Shown here: positions 1 through 10,193 of the stretch, piece after piece
Layout of the letters: each line of letters opens with the position of its first letter
How positions within the stretch are numbered: the first letter of the stretch is position 1
NCBI RefSeq assembly: GCF_035046485.1
Contig: NC_085137.1
Coordinates: forward strand, 251,866,733 to 251,930,732
DNA from: Aedes albopictus
Taxonomy: Eukaryota > Arthropoda > Insecta > Diptera > Culicidae
Direction of reading: 5' to 3'
DNA length: 64,000 nt
Made by a program: the position numbers and the translations under genes
The notes under the pieces: generated by a model
Database searches by the model: none
What the model saw: only the letters and a program-made list of their open reading frames with translations
What the model was told of the DNA's origin: nothing

Positions 1-734
1 CTGAATTGAAAAAAAAATGCTTAAATATTTTCAGTAGAAACCAACACATTTACCAAATTATTAATCCCTGCCAAGACATGCCATTAAATATTATCACTTG
101 GATTCACTTTTTATTAAACCATCTCTCGAGAGCTAACTTGGTGGCCACACAATTTCTTTATCGTTGGAAATGTGCCACAAGGAAACGTCGGGGCGAGAGG
201 TGAAGTGGGTACGTTTTACACATTCAAACTGTAGGTAGATACGTACGTACAGACCCGCCTTACATCTAAAAAGTATCAAAGAAATTACACTCCACCGGCG
301 CCAGCCAGCGGTTTGGACCAGGCGGATGGATGGAGGATTCATGACACGAGAAATCTTCCTCCCAAGTGCCCGAGAGGTTGATACTGACAGCAGAGAATCC
401 AACACGGGCTTCAGATTTGATGCCTTTGATCATTTACATCAAAAGCACCCATTTGTGAGAGGAGAGCTTTGGAAAGCGAGTCTCCTTCGTCTATGATGCC
501 TTACACCGCCCGGAGGCAGCTCAGCCGACGAGGTGTTTGAGTGTAGTTAGTTACATAGAAAGGTACCGACCGAGAGTGTTCAGTTCGGTTGGACGGAAAA
601 GTGGAAGAAAAACTGGCTAGGAAAAATTGATGGGTAAGATCGGCCGGAGACGTAAGGCAGGACGAAAAATGAGCAACATAAAATGTACAAATAAATGGCT
701 GGTGTTGGGTGGATCGCCAGGGCAAAACACTTAC
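1..734. other. Intronic sequence, no recognised feature
   Basis: This lies downstream of the donor at 734 and would be intron of the semaphorin gene. The short open frames here show no family similarity, splice-site framing or repeats that I can support. Confidence 0.5.
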
Positions 735-815
735 CTTCGATGGGTTAACAGGTAGCCAATTAGAGTTTAATCCACTCTGCTCCTTGAAGTTGCCTTCGAA
801 CGTGTCGGCGATATC
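735..815 (-). CDS. Sema1a: Semaphorin-1a-like gene, internal exon e (most 3' exon in window)
   Basis: This 81 bp minus-strand exon encodes 27 residues beginning DIADTFEGNFKEQ and ending NSNWLPVNPSK, a conserved part of the semaphorin Sema domain. Semaphorins are axon-guidance ligands or receptors whose Sema beta-propeller binds plexins at the cell surface. The acceptor is a pyrimidine-rich tract ending in ACACAG at 816-821, and the donor is AAG|GTAAGT at 734-733. The exon starts in phase 0, which agrees with the phase-0 end of the exon at 13480-13601, 12.7 kb upstream in gene order. The protein-level match and the splice sites are seen directly; assignment to the Sema-1a subfamily comes from recalled family similarity. 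The next exon lies beyond position 1. Confidence 0.85.
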
Positions 816-1194
816 CTGTGTTTGCAGAAAGAGAGAAGGGAAACATATCGGTTATGAAAAGTGCTGGATGGATGACGAAGTTAAAAGTTGTTAAGAATTA
901 AACCTAACTGAAAATTTGGCCACTTTAATGCCTCACACTGATGATGAGCAATGCTTACATAGTTTCCTGGGTATTAGTAAAATTATAAAATGGCTCGCTT
1001 TCAGTTTAGTTGAACTTCCAAAAACGCTATTAGATTGATATCCAAACAGGATTTTTTTCGAAATTTTCAAAAATCGATTTCAAACCGAAACCGAACAGCT
1101 GATCTGAAAGCAAAGCGAAGTTGGTAGGCTATTGATATGAGTAAATCTCGCTGATATAACGGCCCACTTTTTACACCTTGTCTCTGAAAATGTT

Positions 1195-2030
1195 TTAGTT
1201 GGCAATTTTCTGAAAGTCGTTGGCAAAATATTGAGGAAAATACGTGGACATTTCTTGGAGGAAGATCAGTGATAGAATTCCAGTAGAAATTTCTGATGGA
1301 ATCCTTTTCATTTCTGTAAAAAATCCTCGGGAAGATTCAGCAGACGAAATTCCTGAAGAAATCCCAGAAGGACTGAAGGAATTCCAGACGGAATTCTTGG
1401 GGAAATCCCAAGCAACATCAAACATTCTGGAGGTATCCCAGCAGGTATGCTTTGAGAAATTCCTGGATTTGAGTTTGTTTTTAAAGGTTGTCGTGAATCG
1501 TTTTTTGAAAACAGGCGCGAATTTGGCATTTTTTCGCTGAAACAAATTAAAAAAGCCAAACATTTTCTTTTCAAATACATTACAAGAAGTTGATGTGGGA
1601 ATTTCTGGTGAAATCCTTGGAAGAATTTCCAAAGTAACCCCAGTGCATTTTTTGAAGAAGCTTTTGAAACAGTTTCTGAAAAACTCTGGAATAGTTTCAG
1701 AAGTCACCGCTGAAAGTTTTAATAAACGAATCTTTGGAAAAAATTGAATAAATGTCTAAAGAAATTTCTTAAGGAATCTCTGAACGATTTTTTGAAAGAA
1801 TCCCTGTAGGAATTTCTACTCAAATTCATGAATATGTTTTAGAAATAAAGATATAATTTCAGAAGTAAATCACGTAAGATGCTTCGAAAGACTTTTTAGT
1901 GGAATTTGTAGAATAGGAGGTCTTTCTTAACGAATTCCTGAGGAAAATTTTCGAATGAATTTTGGAAGATTTTCTAAAGGAATTTCCAAAAGATTCTCCA
2001 AACAAATGTCTAGGGAAATATCTGAATAAA
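1195..2030. repeat. Degenerate GAATTCC-type minisatellite-like region
   Basis: The sequence is built of loosely repeated 10-15 bp units such as GAAATTCCTGAAGAAATCC and GGAATTTCC, with no fixed period. It resembles, in the opposite orientation, the clearer array at 22313-23625. The open frames across it (up to 170 codons) are low-complexity products of the repeat and are not proposed as genes. Confidence 0.55.
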
Positions 2031-2032
2031 TA

Positions 2033-2243
2033 TCTAGAAGAATTTCGAAATTTGAAATGTCCACTAAATCGAGATACACTTATTAAATGTCAAAAAGTTT
2101 CTCTAAACTCTTTTGTACAAAAGTCGACTAAACAGCATTCGGCCAAACGACCCATTCGGCCAGATGGAATTCAGATAAATGACAATCGGCCGAACGACAT
2201 TCGAAGTCAGGCTCAACAGCCGAAGAAGTACGACTTTCACGAG
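2033..2243. repeat. Dispersed repeat, copy 1 (split by nested insertions)
   Basis: This block matches 12605-12820 almost base for base (shared stretch TTCGGCCAAACGACCCATT, and AAGAAGTACGACTTTCA). Its continuation, a decayed LINE piece, is found at 7975-8190, after the nested transposons. The copy at 12.6 kb lacks the insertions. Confidence 0.75.
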
Positions 2244-2541
2244 ATCCTGTTAAAACTATTTGCAATGCGGTCGACCTGCACATTTACCGGTAGGGGAGAC
2301 TGGGGAGACTTGATCCCTTTTTCTTAATTTGCCTGTAACATTAAGAAAAAAACACAAAACTAGATCCATTTTTCGTACAGAATGGCAGGTAAACATCTAT
2401 TGCAAGTTTATACACAACAGAAGGACTTTAAATTATTGTTAAAGTTTTCAAAACTGTGTTTTTATGGAGGCATGTCTTATGATGCATTTTTCAAAAATGG
2501 GTCACAATTGAACCCCTTTTGAGCACATGTTTAATTTAACC

Positions 2542-2783
2542 TGTGGCGTATGCGACACATAAGCATATTGCACCTTATTAACACAAATCGAATTGAATTA
2601 TATTCATATCACACAATACTATTGAATACTGTTACGTAACATTCACACATGTATACACTATGAATTCACAATAATGTAAATATAGTTTTAGTTTCATATA
2701 GACCACCAAACCCGATAGTCTAGCTATCGTCCGAAAGAACGTCTTCTATCCGTTCCGATCTTGTAGGTACCACGGACCCTACA
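2542..2783 (+). repeat. 5' LTR of the Ty3/gypsy element (242 bp)
   Basis: It starts TGTGGCGTATGCGACACATA and ends CACGGACCCTACA (TG...CA). By reading both copies I see no difference from the 3' LTR. Confidence 0.93.
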
Positions 2784-2785
2784 AC

Positions 2786-2800
2786 TGGTGACCCCGACGT
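2786..2800 (+). promoter_or_regulatory. Primer-binding site, tRNA-Trp
   Basis: TGGTGACCCCGACGT begins two bases after the 5' LTR. It is complementary to the 3' end of eukaryotic tRNA-Trp including CCA (from memory of that tRNA), the primer used by CsRn1-clade elements. It primes minus-strand cDNA synthesis. Confidence 0.75.
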
Positions 2801-2912
2801 CGCGAAATCATTAGAACCGCGATTTGTCTAAAAGTGATCGAACAGCGATCGTAAAAAACTCTTCGATACCGCGAAATCACAGTGCCGATATCACCCGCGT
2901 GTGGAAATCGCA

Positions 2913-3800
2913 ATGGCGACCGAAGAACTTTCTGGAGTCGCGAACAAAACCAAGAAAGAAGATGACGTCGACTCCAAAGAACAGCCGGTCATTGCCAAAA
3001 TCAGTTTCCCGGACTTCGACCCGGACGACATTGAGACCTGGTTCATGTGTCTCGAGGCGGCATTCAGTGTAAATTCCATACGGAACGATAAGTTCAAGTT
3101 TAATGCCGTAATCGTTGCCCTCGGTTCGCGCGCGAAATTTGTGCATACAATGATCACTAGCTGCAACGCGTCGAACACTAACGACAAGTACGACCGTCTC
3201 AAAGCAGCTGTGATGGCGCATTTCCAGCCGTCAGAAACGCAGCGATTGACCAGCCTGCTCTCCGGTATGTCCTTAGGGGACCAAAAACCAAGTGTTCTCC
3301 TGTCCGAGATGCGCCGCTTGGGCGGAGTTGGTTGCACCGACAGCGTATTGTCTAACCTCTGGTTGCGAGCCCTTCCCAACACCACTCGTTCTATTATCGC
3401 CGCCATGCCAACTGCGACGCTTAACGAGCAAGCGAAGGTGGCGGATAAAATTTTGGAAGCACCCCGTGAGCAGATCGCAGCCGTTCAGAAGCCCGAAACC
3501 TCATCGACATCGTCCCTCGAACAACGCATCGAAGCACTATCGAGACGCCTGGATGAAGCCTTGTCAGGTAACTTCCGTGGACGCGACCGACAACGTAGCC
3601 GTCCGCGCCATCGTTCGTCCGGTCGGCGAGAAGAGACCCCAGCGAGAAGCAAATCAAGCCGTCGTTGGATCTGTTGGTTTCACTACCGACACGGTGCCCA
3701 AGCTCGGAAGTGCGAGAAGAACAGAAGCGATAACCCCAACGTCAAGTGCATTTTTTTCGACGGGAATATCGAGGTCTACTCTCGCCCGAGAGAGAATTAG
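2913..3800 (+). CDS. gag: Ty3/gypsy Gag
   Basis: The 295-residue Gag starts at ATG 2913 ([14 protein letters not shown]). The frame is open a little upstream, but that codon is GTG. Gag forms the cytoplasmic virus-like particle and packages the element RNA. Capsid-type signature stretches such as [20 protein letters not shown] and [20 protein letters not shown] are typical of arthropod CsRn1/Mag-like Gag. A basic RG-rich tail precedes a zinc motif, C254-x2-H257-x9-C267. The fourth ligand of the family's CHCC box is expected at 271, but Arg stands there, so RNA binding may be impaired. The 3' end overlaps pol in the -1 frame. Confidence 0.85.
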   Translation: MATEELSGVANKTKKEDDVDSKEQPVIAKISFPDFDPDDIETWFMCLEAAFSVNSIRNDKFKFNAVIVALGSRAKFVHTMITSCNASNTNDKYDRLKAAVMAHFQPSETQRLTSLLSGMSLGDQKPSVLLSEMRRLGGVGCTDSVLSNLWLRALPNTTRSIIAAMPTATLNEQAKVADKILEAPREQIAAVQKPETSSTSSLEQRIEALSRRLDEALSGNFRGRDRQRSRPRHRSSGRREETPARSKSSRRWICWFHYRHGAQARKCEKNRSDNPNVKCIFFDGNIEVYSRPREN

Positions 3801-6046
3801 CTCCAAGTACTACCGTCGTCGACCCCGCAACACCTAGCGAACCTATCCCGACCCAGAACACCAGCAGCCTGAACCAAACCGCGGACGTCCAGCGAATCCA
3901 CATCCACGATCTCAAAACTTCGAACCGGTACCTCATCGACACCGGCGCTGACATCTCTGTCGTACCACCCACACCAAAGGAACGCTTCAAGCCAACAACC
4001 TCCGAACAACTTTTCGCCGCAAACGGTACCCCAATTCAGACCTACGGTACCAAACGCATCACCGTCGATCTGGGTTTGCGAAGAACATTCCTGTGGGTAT
4101 TTGTCATCGCCGATGTGAAATCCCCAATCATCGGTGCTGACTTCCTCAAACATTTCGATCTTCTCGTGGATCTGCGGAGAAACAAGTTGATCGATAACAC
4201 CACCCGGTTGGAGATCGAAAATATCCGAACAGCGACCGAGCCAGCCATCACCACATACGATGCGAATTCCCCGTTCGCCGAAATCCTTGCCGAGTATCGA
4301 GACATCACCGTCCTCGATATGAAACACAAACCTACCAAAGCTAACACCGTCCACCAGATCATCACCACCGGCCCGCCCGTGTTCTGCCGTCCCCGCCGGT
4401 TACCTGTGGACAAGCTGAAAGAAGCGAAAGCTGAGTTTCAGTTCCTAATGGAGCAAGGAATTTGTCAGCCGTCGAAAAGCAGCTGGGCCAGCCCGCTGCA
4501 CCTCGTCAAGAAGTCGAACGGCAAGTGGCGACCCTGTGGCGACTACCGGAACCTGAATGCCATAACCGTTCCCGACCGGTACCCCGTGCCTCACATACAG
4601 GATTTCTCCAGCATCATGCACGGTAAGAAAATTTTCACCTGTATCGATTTGCAGCGTGCGTACCACCAAATCCCAGTGGCCCCCGAAGATGTCCCCAAGA
4701 CGGCCATTACAACCCCTTTCGGACTCTTCGAGTTCAAATATATGACCTTTGGGCTGCGGAATGCAGGTCAAACACTGCAAAGGCACCTGCACGCCATACT
4801 GGGCGACCTCGATTTCGTCTATCCCTACATCGACGATCTCTGCATTGCATCGGACAACGTAGAGCAGCACAAAGAGCACCTCCGCATCGTTTTCGAACGG
4901 TTGAGGCAAAACGGCCTCGTCATCAACGCCGCAAAATGCCAGATTGGTCAGGAATCAGTCGATTTCCTGGGCCACGAAGTCACTCCTGACGGAATCAAGC
5001 CCAAGCGCAGCAAGGTGCAAGCAATTCTGGATGTCCCGAGGCCAACAAACGCCAAGCAGCTGAAGAGGTTCCTCGGCACGATAAATTTCTACCGACGCTT
5101 CATCCCACGAGCAGCAGCAAACCAACAGATTCTGCAGGCGATGATCGGTGGAAATGTCCGCAACGACACCACAGCACTCGAATGGAGCGAAGCCACGAAT
5201 GAAGCATTCGAACGATGCAAGCAGGATTTGGCGAACGCTACTCTGCTTGCTCATCCGTCCCCCGAAGCGAAGCTCGCCCTAGACGTTGACGCTTCTAACA
5301 CTTGCATCGGAGCCGTCCTACACCAGATCACGAACAATGGCCCTCAACCACTTGCTTTCTTTTCTAGAAAATTGAGCGAGAGCCAACAAAAGGCTAGCAC
5401 GTACGATAGGGAGCTAATCGCTATGTACGAAGCAGTCAAGCACTTTCGTGATATTCTGCAGGCTCGAGATTTCTGTATCTATACAGATCACAAGCCCCTC
5501 ACCACCGCTTTCCAGCAACGACCCGACAAAGCAACTCCAACACAACAGCGCAGACTCAGCTACATCAGTGAGTACTGCACCGACATTCGGCATGTATCGG
5601 GCGAAGCGAATAAAGTCGCCGACATGCTGAGTCGTATCAACACCATTACCACCACCGAGGCAATCGACTACGACCGAATGGCTGAGTTGCAGAAGACCGA
5701 TCTCGAGCTGCAGAAATTTTTGGAGAACCCACCAACCAACACAACCGTCAAGCTGAAACGACTGAAATCACCTCTAGCCTCCACACCGATATACTGCGAC
5801 ATCTCTACAGAAGCCATCCGTCCATTCGTCCCACACGAATTTCGGCGGAGAATCATGGAGAAGCTGCATAGTATATCCCATCCCGGAGTTCGTGCCACTA
5901 CTCGACTCGTCTCTGAGAGATTCATCTGGCCTTCTCTTCGTCGCGACTGCAAACAGTTCGTTACCCACTGTATCCCTTGCCAGAAATCCAAAGTACAGCG
6001 ACACAACAAGACTCCGATAGCCAGGATCTCAACCCCGAACGACTGA
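3746..6046 (+). CDS. pol: Ty3/gypsy Pol, protease-RT-RNase H-integrase N-terminus (cut by in-frame stop)
   Basis: The open frame begins without ATG (GTG at 3746) in the -1 frame relative to Gag, consistent with frameshift expression. Visible parts in order: aspartic protease DTG at 3938-3946 ([13 protein letters not shown]); reverse transcriptase with YIDD at 4826-4837; RNase H with LALDVDASN near 5277 and [11 protein letters not shown] near 5480; and the H2C2 zinc domain of integrase ending CIPC near 5969-5980. Translation stops at TGA 6044-6046, just before the integrase catalytic core. The following frame is the same frame, so this is one gene with a nonsense change, not two genes. Confidence 0.88.
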   Translation: MHFFRREYRGLLSPERELAPSTTVVDPATPSEPIPTQNTSSLNQTADVQRIHIHDLKTSNRYLIDTGADISVVPPTPKERFKPTTSEQLFAANGTPIQTYGTKRITVDLGLRRTFLWVFVIADVKSPIIGADFLKHFDLLVDLRRNKLIDNTTRLEIENIRTATEPAITTYDANSPFAEILAEYRDITVLDMKHKPTKANTVHQIITTGPPVFCRPRRLPVDKLKEAKAEFQFLMEQGICQPSKSSWASPLHLVKKSNGKWRPCGDYRNLNAITVPDRYPVPHIQDFSSIMHGKKIFTCIDLQRAYHQIPVAPEDVPKTAITTPFGLFEFKYMTFGLRNAGQTLQRHLHAILGDLDFVYPYIDDLCIASDNVEQHKEHLRIVFERLRQNGLVINAAKCQIGQESVDFLGHEVTPDGIKPKRSKVQAILDVPRPTNAKQLKRFLGTINFYRRFIPRAAANQQILQAMIGGNVRNDTTALEWSEATNEAFERCKQDLANATLLAHPSPEAKLALDVDASNTCIGAVLHQITNNGPQPLAFFSRKLSESQQKASTYDRELIAMYEAVKHFRDILQARDFCIYTDHKPLTTAFQQRPDKATPTQQRRLSYISEYCTDIRHVSGEANKVADMLSRINTITTTEAIDYDRMAELQKTDLELQKFLENPPTNTTVKLKRLKSPLASTPIYCDISTEAIRPFVPHEFRRRIMEKLHSISHPGVRATTRLVSERFIWPSLRRDCKQFVTHCIPCQKSKVQRHNKTPIARISTPND
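3752..3758 (+). promoter_or_regulatory. Candidate -1 ribosomal frameshift site between gag and pol
   Basis: In the Gag frame the bases read T TTT TTC, the canonical X XXY YYZ slippery heptamer. A one-base backward slip here enters the pol frame, which has no early ATG and is open from about this point. Gag stops at 3798-3800, about 40 bases later. This is direct sequence evidence for the site; its use is inferred. The alternative is chance decay of a single gag-pol frame by a one-base change. Confidence 0.6.
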
Positions 6047-6922
6047 TTTGCGCACATCCACATGGATCTCATCGGCCCGCTTCCACCGTCCGAAGGTAAT
6101 ATGTACTGTCTCACCATCATCGACAAATTCACCCGATGGCCTGAGATTTTTCCACTACCTAACATGACGGCGCTCACCGTCGCACGTGCCTTCGTCAGCG
6201 GCTGGATCTCCCGATTCGGTGTTCCAATAAACGTAACTACGGACTGTGGGAGGCAATTTGAATCCGAGTTGTTCCGCACACTGACGCGGATGCTCGGAAT
6301 TACACACCTGCGCACCACTCCATATCACCCGCAGGCTAATGGGCAGATCGAGCGCACACATCGTCAACTCAAAGCAGCTATAATGTGCCATCAGAACTCT
6401 CGTTGGACCGAAGTTCTACCCATCGTGCTCCTCGGAATCCGATCATCGCTGAAGGAAGACCTGCAAGCAACGGCTGCCGAGCTTACCTACGGCACTTCAC
6501 TTCGACTGCCTGGTGAGTTTTTCATCTCTGGTGAGAGCAACAAGCCGACACCAGAATTCGTCGCCGACCTGAAGACCACGATGTCGAAGCTGAGACCCGC
6601 ACCTACAAGCAACCACTCAAGAGAGTCTGCCTTCGTTCAAAAGCAGCTATCTACCTGCAGCCACGTTTTCGTGAAGGTAGGAGCAATCAAGCCTCCGCTC
6701 ACTCAGCCGTACGATGGGCCATATCGTGTGTTTCGTCGGAAGAAAAAGCTTTTCATCGTGGATGTGAACGGCAAACACATTGCAGTTTCTATCGATCGTT
6801 TGAAGGCAGCGTTCATGCAGGTAGACGATCGATGCCCCGATGCTGCAGCAACAGCACCTGAACAGACTACCTACCAAACACGCTCAGGACGCCGCGTGAA
6901 GATCCCTCGTCGATATTGGTAA
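6047..6922 (+). pseudogene. pol: Ty3/gypsy Pol continuation, integrase catalytic core and C-terminus
   Basis: This continues the pol frame after the stop at 6044-6046; the first ATG in the segment is at 6062. The integrase DDE residues are all present: D in HMDLIGP (6065-6067), D in TTDCGRQF (6242-6244) and E in NGQIERTH (6350-6352). The C-terminal segment ends RRYW before TAA. Because it can only be made by read-through of the stop, I list it as the broken 3' part of pol. Confidence 0.85.
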
Positions 6923-6927
6923 AACTA

Positions 6928-6939
6928 TGGGGGGAGTAG
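6928..6939 (+). promoter_or_regulatory. Polypurine tract of the gypsy element
   Basis: A purine run TGGGGGGAGTAG directly precedes the 3' LTR, the expected place for plus-strand priming. Confidence 0.6.
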
Positions 6940-7181
6940 TGTGGCGTATGCGACACATAAGCATATTGCACCTTATTAACACAAATCGAATTGAATTATA
7001 TTCATATCACACAATACTATTGAATACTGTTACGTAACATTCACACATGTATACACTATGAATTCACAATAATGTAAATATAGTTTTAGTTTCATATAGA
7101 CCACCAAACCCGATAGTCTAGCTATCGTCCGAAAGAACGTCTTCTATCCGTTCCGATCTTGTAGGTACCACGGACCCTACA
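6940..7181 (+). repeat. 3' LTR of the Ty3/gypsy element (242 bp)
   Basis: Same length and, as read, same sequence as the 5' LTR. It is followed by the AACC target duplication and then the rest of the interrupted MITE. Confidence 0.93.
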
Positions 7182-7974
7182 AACCCTTTGAGGCCGGACT
7201 GTTTCGCCACTGCTGCCGCAACCTCGCTGGCCTCGAACACGTTTGTTAGGGTCGGTTTCATCACCGGGGTCATATATGACCCCTCCGGCTCCAAAGGGTT
7301 AAAGGGAAAATAACTCCAGAAGCTTCCTGTTCATTTTCTTTTCAAGTTTTCTTACATTTTTGATGAATATGGTGTATTTGAAATTATAAGATTTCCTTAA
7401 ATTGTTAAGGATATGCCGCATTTTGAAAATGGGGAGACTTGACCCCCCTTTTAATGGTGTGTAATAAAATAATAATTATCTGACACGTTTTATCATTGAA
7501 TATACTAGAATTCCGAGTAAATAGAGGCTTCCAAATATAATTTTATTTTTCACATGTATAATGTGTGTGTAGTCCCCGAGGGATCAAGTGTTCCATTGTC
7601 ACTGTTGTATACACTAAGCTACATCAATTGAAATATTTTTAAAACAACCTTATTTGGATAAATACGTTTGTAAGTATTTTATTTATACTACCTATGTGTT
7701 GTGAAATTTTGACACGATTTGGTTCAATTTTCACAAAGTTATTGAGATTTTTCGGAATCGCCTAAAAGATTTCTGAAGGACTGAAAACAAACCATCAGCC
7801 ATTAAAAAATAATGCAATATACAATTAAAATCAATTGTAGCCAAAACATTGTCGCCTGTCCAGATGTTGTTTCGGAAAAAATATGCTAGAAGAAAACTGT
7901 TTTTGATTCCGAGAAAATATGGGGGGAACAAGTCTCCCCAGGGATCAAGTCTCCTCAGTCTCCTCTAAGGTTGG

Positions 7975-8200
7975 TGAAGAATGCGTCAAAACCAAGGTTG
8001 GTGAAGAATGCGTCAAAACCAAAGTACATGTTGGTAGGCGGAACCGATCACAACATGATTCGTCTAGGAAGTATTGTCGGAAGGTGGATAAAGCCGGAAG
8101 AATACGGGGAAGATGGGGCATGAGTGCTGGATGGCAACCCTGCAAAGTTGGTGTTCGATACAGATCTGGTTGGTACAAGAAACCTTGGAACATATTTGGT
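7975..8200 (+). pseudogene. Decayed, internally deleted RTE-like LINE fragment
   Basis: The translation shows ECVKTKVHVGRRNRS, then KAGRIRGRWGMSAGWQPCK. These match, out of order of distance, two separate parts of the RT protein at 10299-11606 (ASKTKYMLVGE and KAGRIRWAGHVARM). So it is a fragment with a large internal deletion. A 24-26 bp unit (GGTTGGTGAAGAATGCGTCA) is tandemly doubled at its start. A sister copy lies at 12829-12915. Confidence 0.65.
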
Positions 8201-8218
8201 GTAACCGCAGATAGCCGC

Positions 8219-8289
8219 AGCTGTGAAGGCAACTCTCCACGCGGTGAATATAAATTTCATTCACGCTGTGGAAAGTTGCCTTCACAGCT
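8219..8289. repeat. 71 nt hairpin with 31 bp arms
   Basis: Arms 8219-8249 and 8259-8289 (AGCTGTGAAGGCAACTCTCC and its near-complement) pair with about three mismatches around a 9 nt loop. No TIR-type target duplication was recognised. It could be a small foldback element or a source of double-stranded or miRNA-like RNA. Confidence 0.6.
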
Positions 8290-8486
8290 CGCTCACGACT
8301 TTGGTATACTTTTGCAACTCCAATGTTATTCGACAAACTTTCAGATAAAACTACAAGGTTAAATTCATCCATACACTGTTTTTCGATAGCATGCTTCTGA
8401 ACTGAGATAATAGCAAATGAATATAAATCTTTGCAAATGAATGGTTGCAACCTTGCTCAGCAGTGTGTGTATAAATAAACTCACAT

Positions 8487-9271
8487 CACTTTTTGACAGT
8501 AAACCTCAACCGATTTAAATGGCCGACGGTTCATTCGACGCAGAATCTGGTCCCATTGTTTCCTATTGAAAATGGTTCGGATCGGACCAGCCGTTCCGGA
8601 GTTATGGCCATTTAGGTGTTTCGGACCGGTACCCCTGGAAGGGGCCAGACATGAAAATGCAACAAACCCATGCATGCGACCCATCAAACCACGGCATTTT
8701 CGATTATTTGATGAACGGTAAGGAGGAAAACATTCGCAGATCATATTTGAACCGGTAGTGTTCCGGAACCGGTTCTGGGTGTCCCGCCGGAAGAGGCCAA
8801 ATATAAAAGTGAACTAAACCCATGCATGCGACACATCAAATCGCAGATTTTTCTATAACCTGATGAACGGTAAATAGGAAAATAGTCTCAGACCATATCT
8901 GATTTGTTAGTATTCCGGAACCGGTTCCAGGTATCTAGCCGGAAGTGACCAAATATAAAAGTGAACCAAACCCACGCATGCATCACATCAAATCGCAGCT
9001 TTTTCTATAAATGATGAACGGTTAACATGAAAATAGTCTCAGATCATATCTGAACCGGTAGTATACCGGAACCGATTCCTGGTGTCCCGCCGGAAGTGGC
9101 CATAAATAAAAGTGAACCAAACACATGCGACACATCAAATCGTGGCCTTTTCGATAACCTTATTGTACGGTTAGCAAGAAAGTAAGCTAAGCCCACATTA
9201 GAAACTACTGGTAGTGTTCCGGAATCGGTTTCAGTTGTCTCGCCGAAAGTGACCGGATGTAAAAGAGAACT
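8487..9271. repeat. Satellite-like array, ~151 bp units, block 1
   Basis: The motif GGTAGTGTTCCGGAACCGGT recurs at about 8757, 8909, 9060 and 9212, a spacing of 151-152 bp. Each unit also carries CATGCATGCGACACATCAAA and GATGAACGGT. The first unit (8487-8750) is more diverged. The array resumes at 9975 and 11590 beyond two insertions. A related diverged unit occurs near 58870-59040. Confidence 0.75.
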
Positions 9272-9974
9272 CTAGCGTAACATGTGATAAGGGCCTAAGT
9301 CCAAAATGTAAACTTTAAGAAATCTGTTTGAGAAGGTTTCCATGTATATTCATAAACCCTATTTAGAAATCAAACACTCTATTAGTATCACTTATGCAAC
9401 GCGCATGACCGCTCCATACATGCTGCCTAGCGTAAAAAATAGTATACTACTTTGAAATTAGTACAAAATGAGTTTTCGAACAGCAATGGACATTGGCCGT
9501 TTTGAAAATTTTCATCGACTTGGGCCCCAGTACTTTGGCCCTTTGACAATAAACAAATCTCTTAGGCGTTAGTACATTGACCCTTTGACCAACTACGAAT
9601 CGACCTAGGCTTTTTTGAATTGAGCTAATTTTGAGCAAAAAGAAGTTCGATTGCATAAGTTTTCTTATATTTTACGTGATTATACGAAAAAGAATCAGAT
9701 TCAAATCAAAACAATAGAAAATCCATGTCACATGTCAAAGGGCCTAAGTAAATTTGAGATCTAGTCCAACTTGGGCCCTTTTACGTCGACTTAAGCCCAA
9801 ACGGAACTATGAATTTACTTAGGCCCTTTAAAAATCATCTAAAAAGTCATGTTAAAATGAGTTTTGGCGTGGGTGAGGAAGTGTATCGATAGATTACGTG
9901 ACACTTGATAGGAATAACAGAAAATCTAGTTTGCTTACATTTTCGACTTAGGCCCTTATCGCATGTTACGCTAG
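9272..9974. mobile_element. 703 bp TIR element with repeated TTAGGCCC motif
   Basis: Ends CTAGCGTAACATGTGATAAG and the reverse complement of the right end (CTAGCGTAACATGCGATAAG) form a ~30 bp TIR with one or two mismatches. It interrupts the satellite array. The word GGGCCTAAGT or its complement occurs at both ends and at least four times inside (near 9520, 9740, 9770 and 9825). No protein is encoded, so it is non-autonomous. Confidence 0.7.
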
Positions 9975-10190
9975 AATTAAACTAATTTTGGCGACACACC
10001 AAATGGTTTTTTAGGCATCCTGATTAACCGTTCAAGAAAAAAATCTCAGATCATATTTGGGAAAACTAGTAGTGTTCCGGAATCGGTTCCGAGTGTCCCT
10101 CCGAATGTGATCAAATGTTGAAGGAAACCGAACCCCATATGTTTTTTTCGATAACCTGAAGAACGGTTTTAAAGGTATCTTGATACCTCA
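9975..10190. repeat. Satellite-like array, block 2
   Basis: Continuation of the ~151 bp repeat (AGTGTTCCGGAATCGGTTCC near 10070) between the 703 bp element and the LINE. Confidence 0.65.
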
Positions 10191-10193
10191 GAT

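Larger units (their letters stand above)
2538..7185 (+). mobile_element. Complete Ty3/gypsy (CsRn1-type) LTR retrotransposon with AACC duplications
   Basis: LTRs at 2542-2783 and 6940-7181 enclose gag and pol. The 4 bp duplication AACC flanks it (2538-2541, 7182-7185), typical for Ty3/gypsy integrase. The clade call rests on three visible traits: a primer-binding site matching tRNA-Trp, a Gag zinc motif of C-x2-H-x9-C form, and protease-RT-RNase H-integrase order. Identical LTRs indicate a recent insertion. A single in-frame stop in pol (6044-6046) probably makes this copy non-autonomous. It lies antisense to the semaphorin gene. Confidence 0.9.
2536..7302. mobile_element. piggyBac-like TTAA MITE (123 bp), split by a gypsy insertion
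   Basis: TTAACC at 2536-2541 and the stretch 7182-7302 form one MITE. Its ends TTAACCCTTTGAGGCCGG and CCGGCTCCAAAGGGTTAA are inverted repeats with one mismatch, with TTAA at both ends as expected for piggyBac-type integration. The gypsy element entered 4-5 bp inside its left end. A perfect 18 bp palindrome, GGGGTCATATATGACCCC, sits at 7266-7283, close to the right end. Its length when healed is 123 bp. Confidence 0.75.
2293..7965. mobile_element. Outer TIR element (~0.9 kb without its two insertions)
   Basis: Left end GGGGAGACTGGGGAGACTTG (2293) and the reverse complement of the right end (GAGGAGACTGAGGAGACTTG) form a ~25 bp terminal inverted repeat with two mismatches, flanked by TA at 2291-2292 and 7966-7967. 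It is a non-autonomous DNA element, probably of the TA-targeting Tc1/mariner kind. It carries no transposase. After removing the gypsy element and the MITE inside it, about 0.9 kb remains (2293-2535 and 7303-7965). Confidence 0.7.

Noticed and set aside
1195..1707. 170-codon minus-strand frame
   Set aside because: It lies in a degenerate GAATTCC-type tract with an open frame on the other strand as well.
6062..6922. Separate integrase gene
   Set aside because: It is in the same frame as the upstream pol and separated by one stop; the H2C2 half of integrase lies before the stop, so it is one broken gene.
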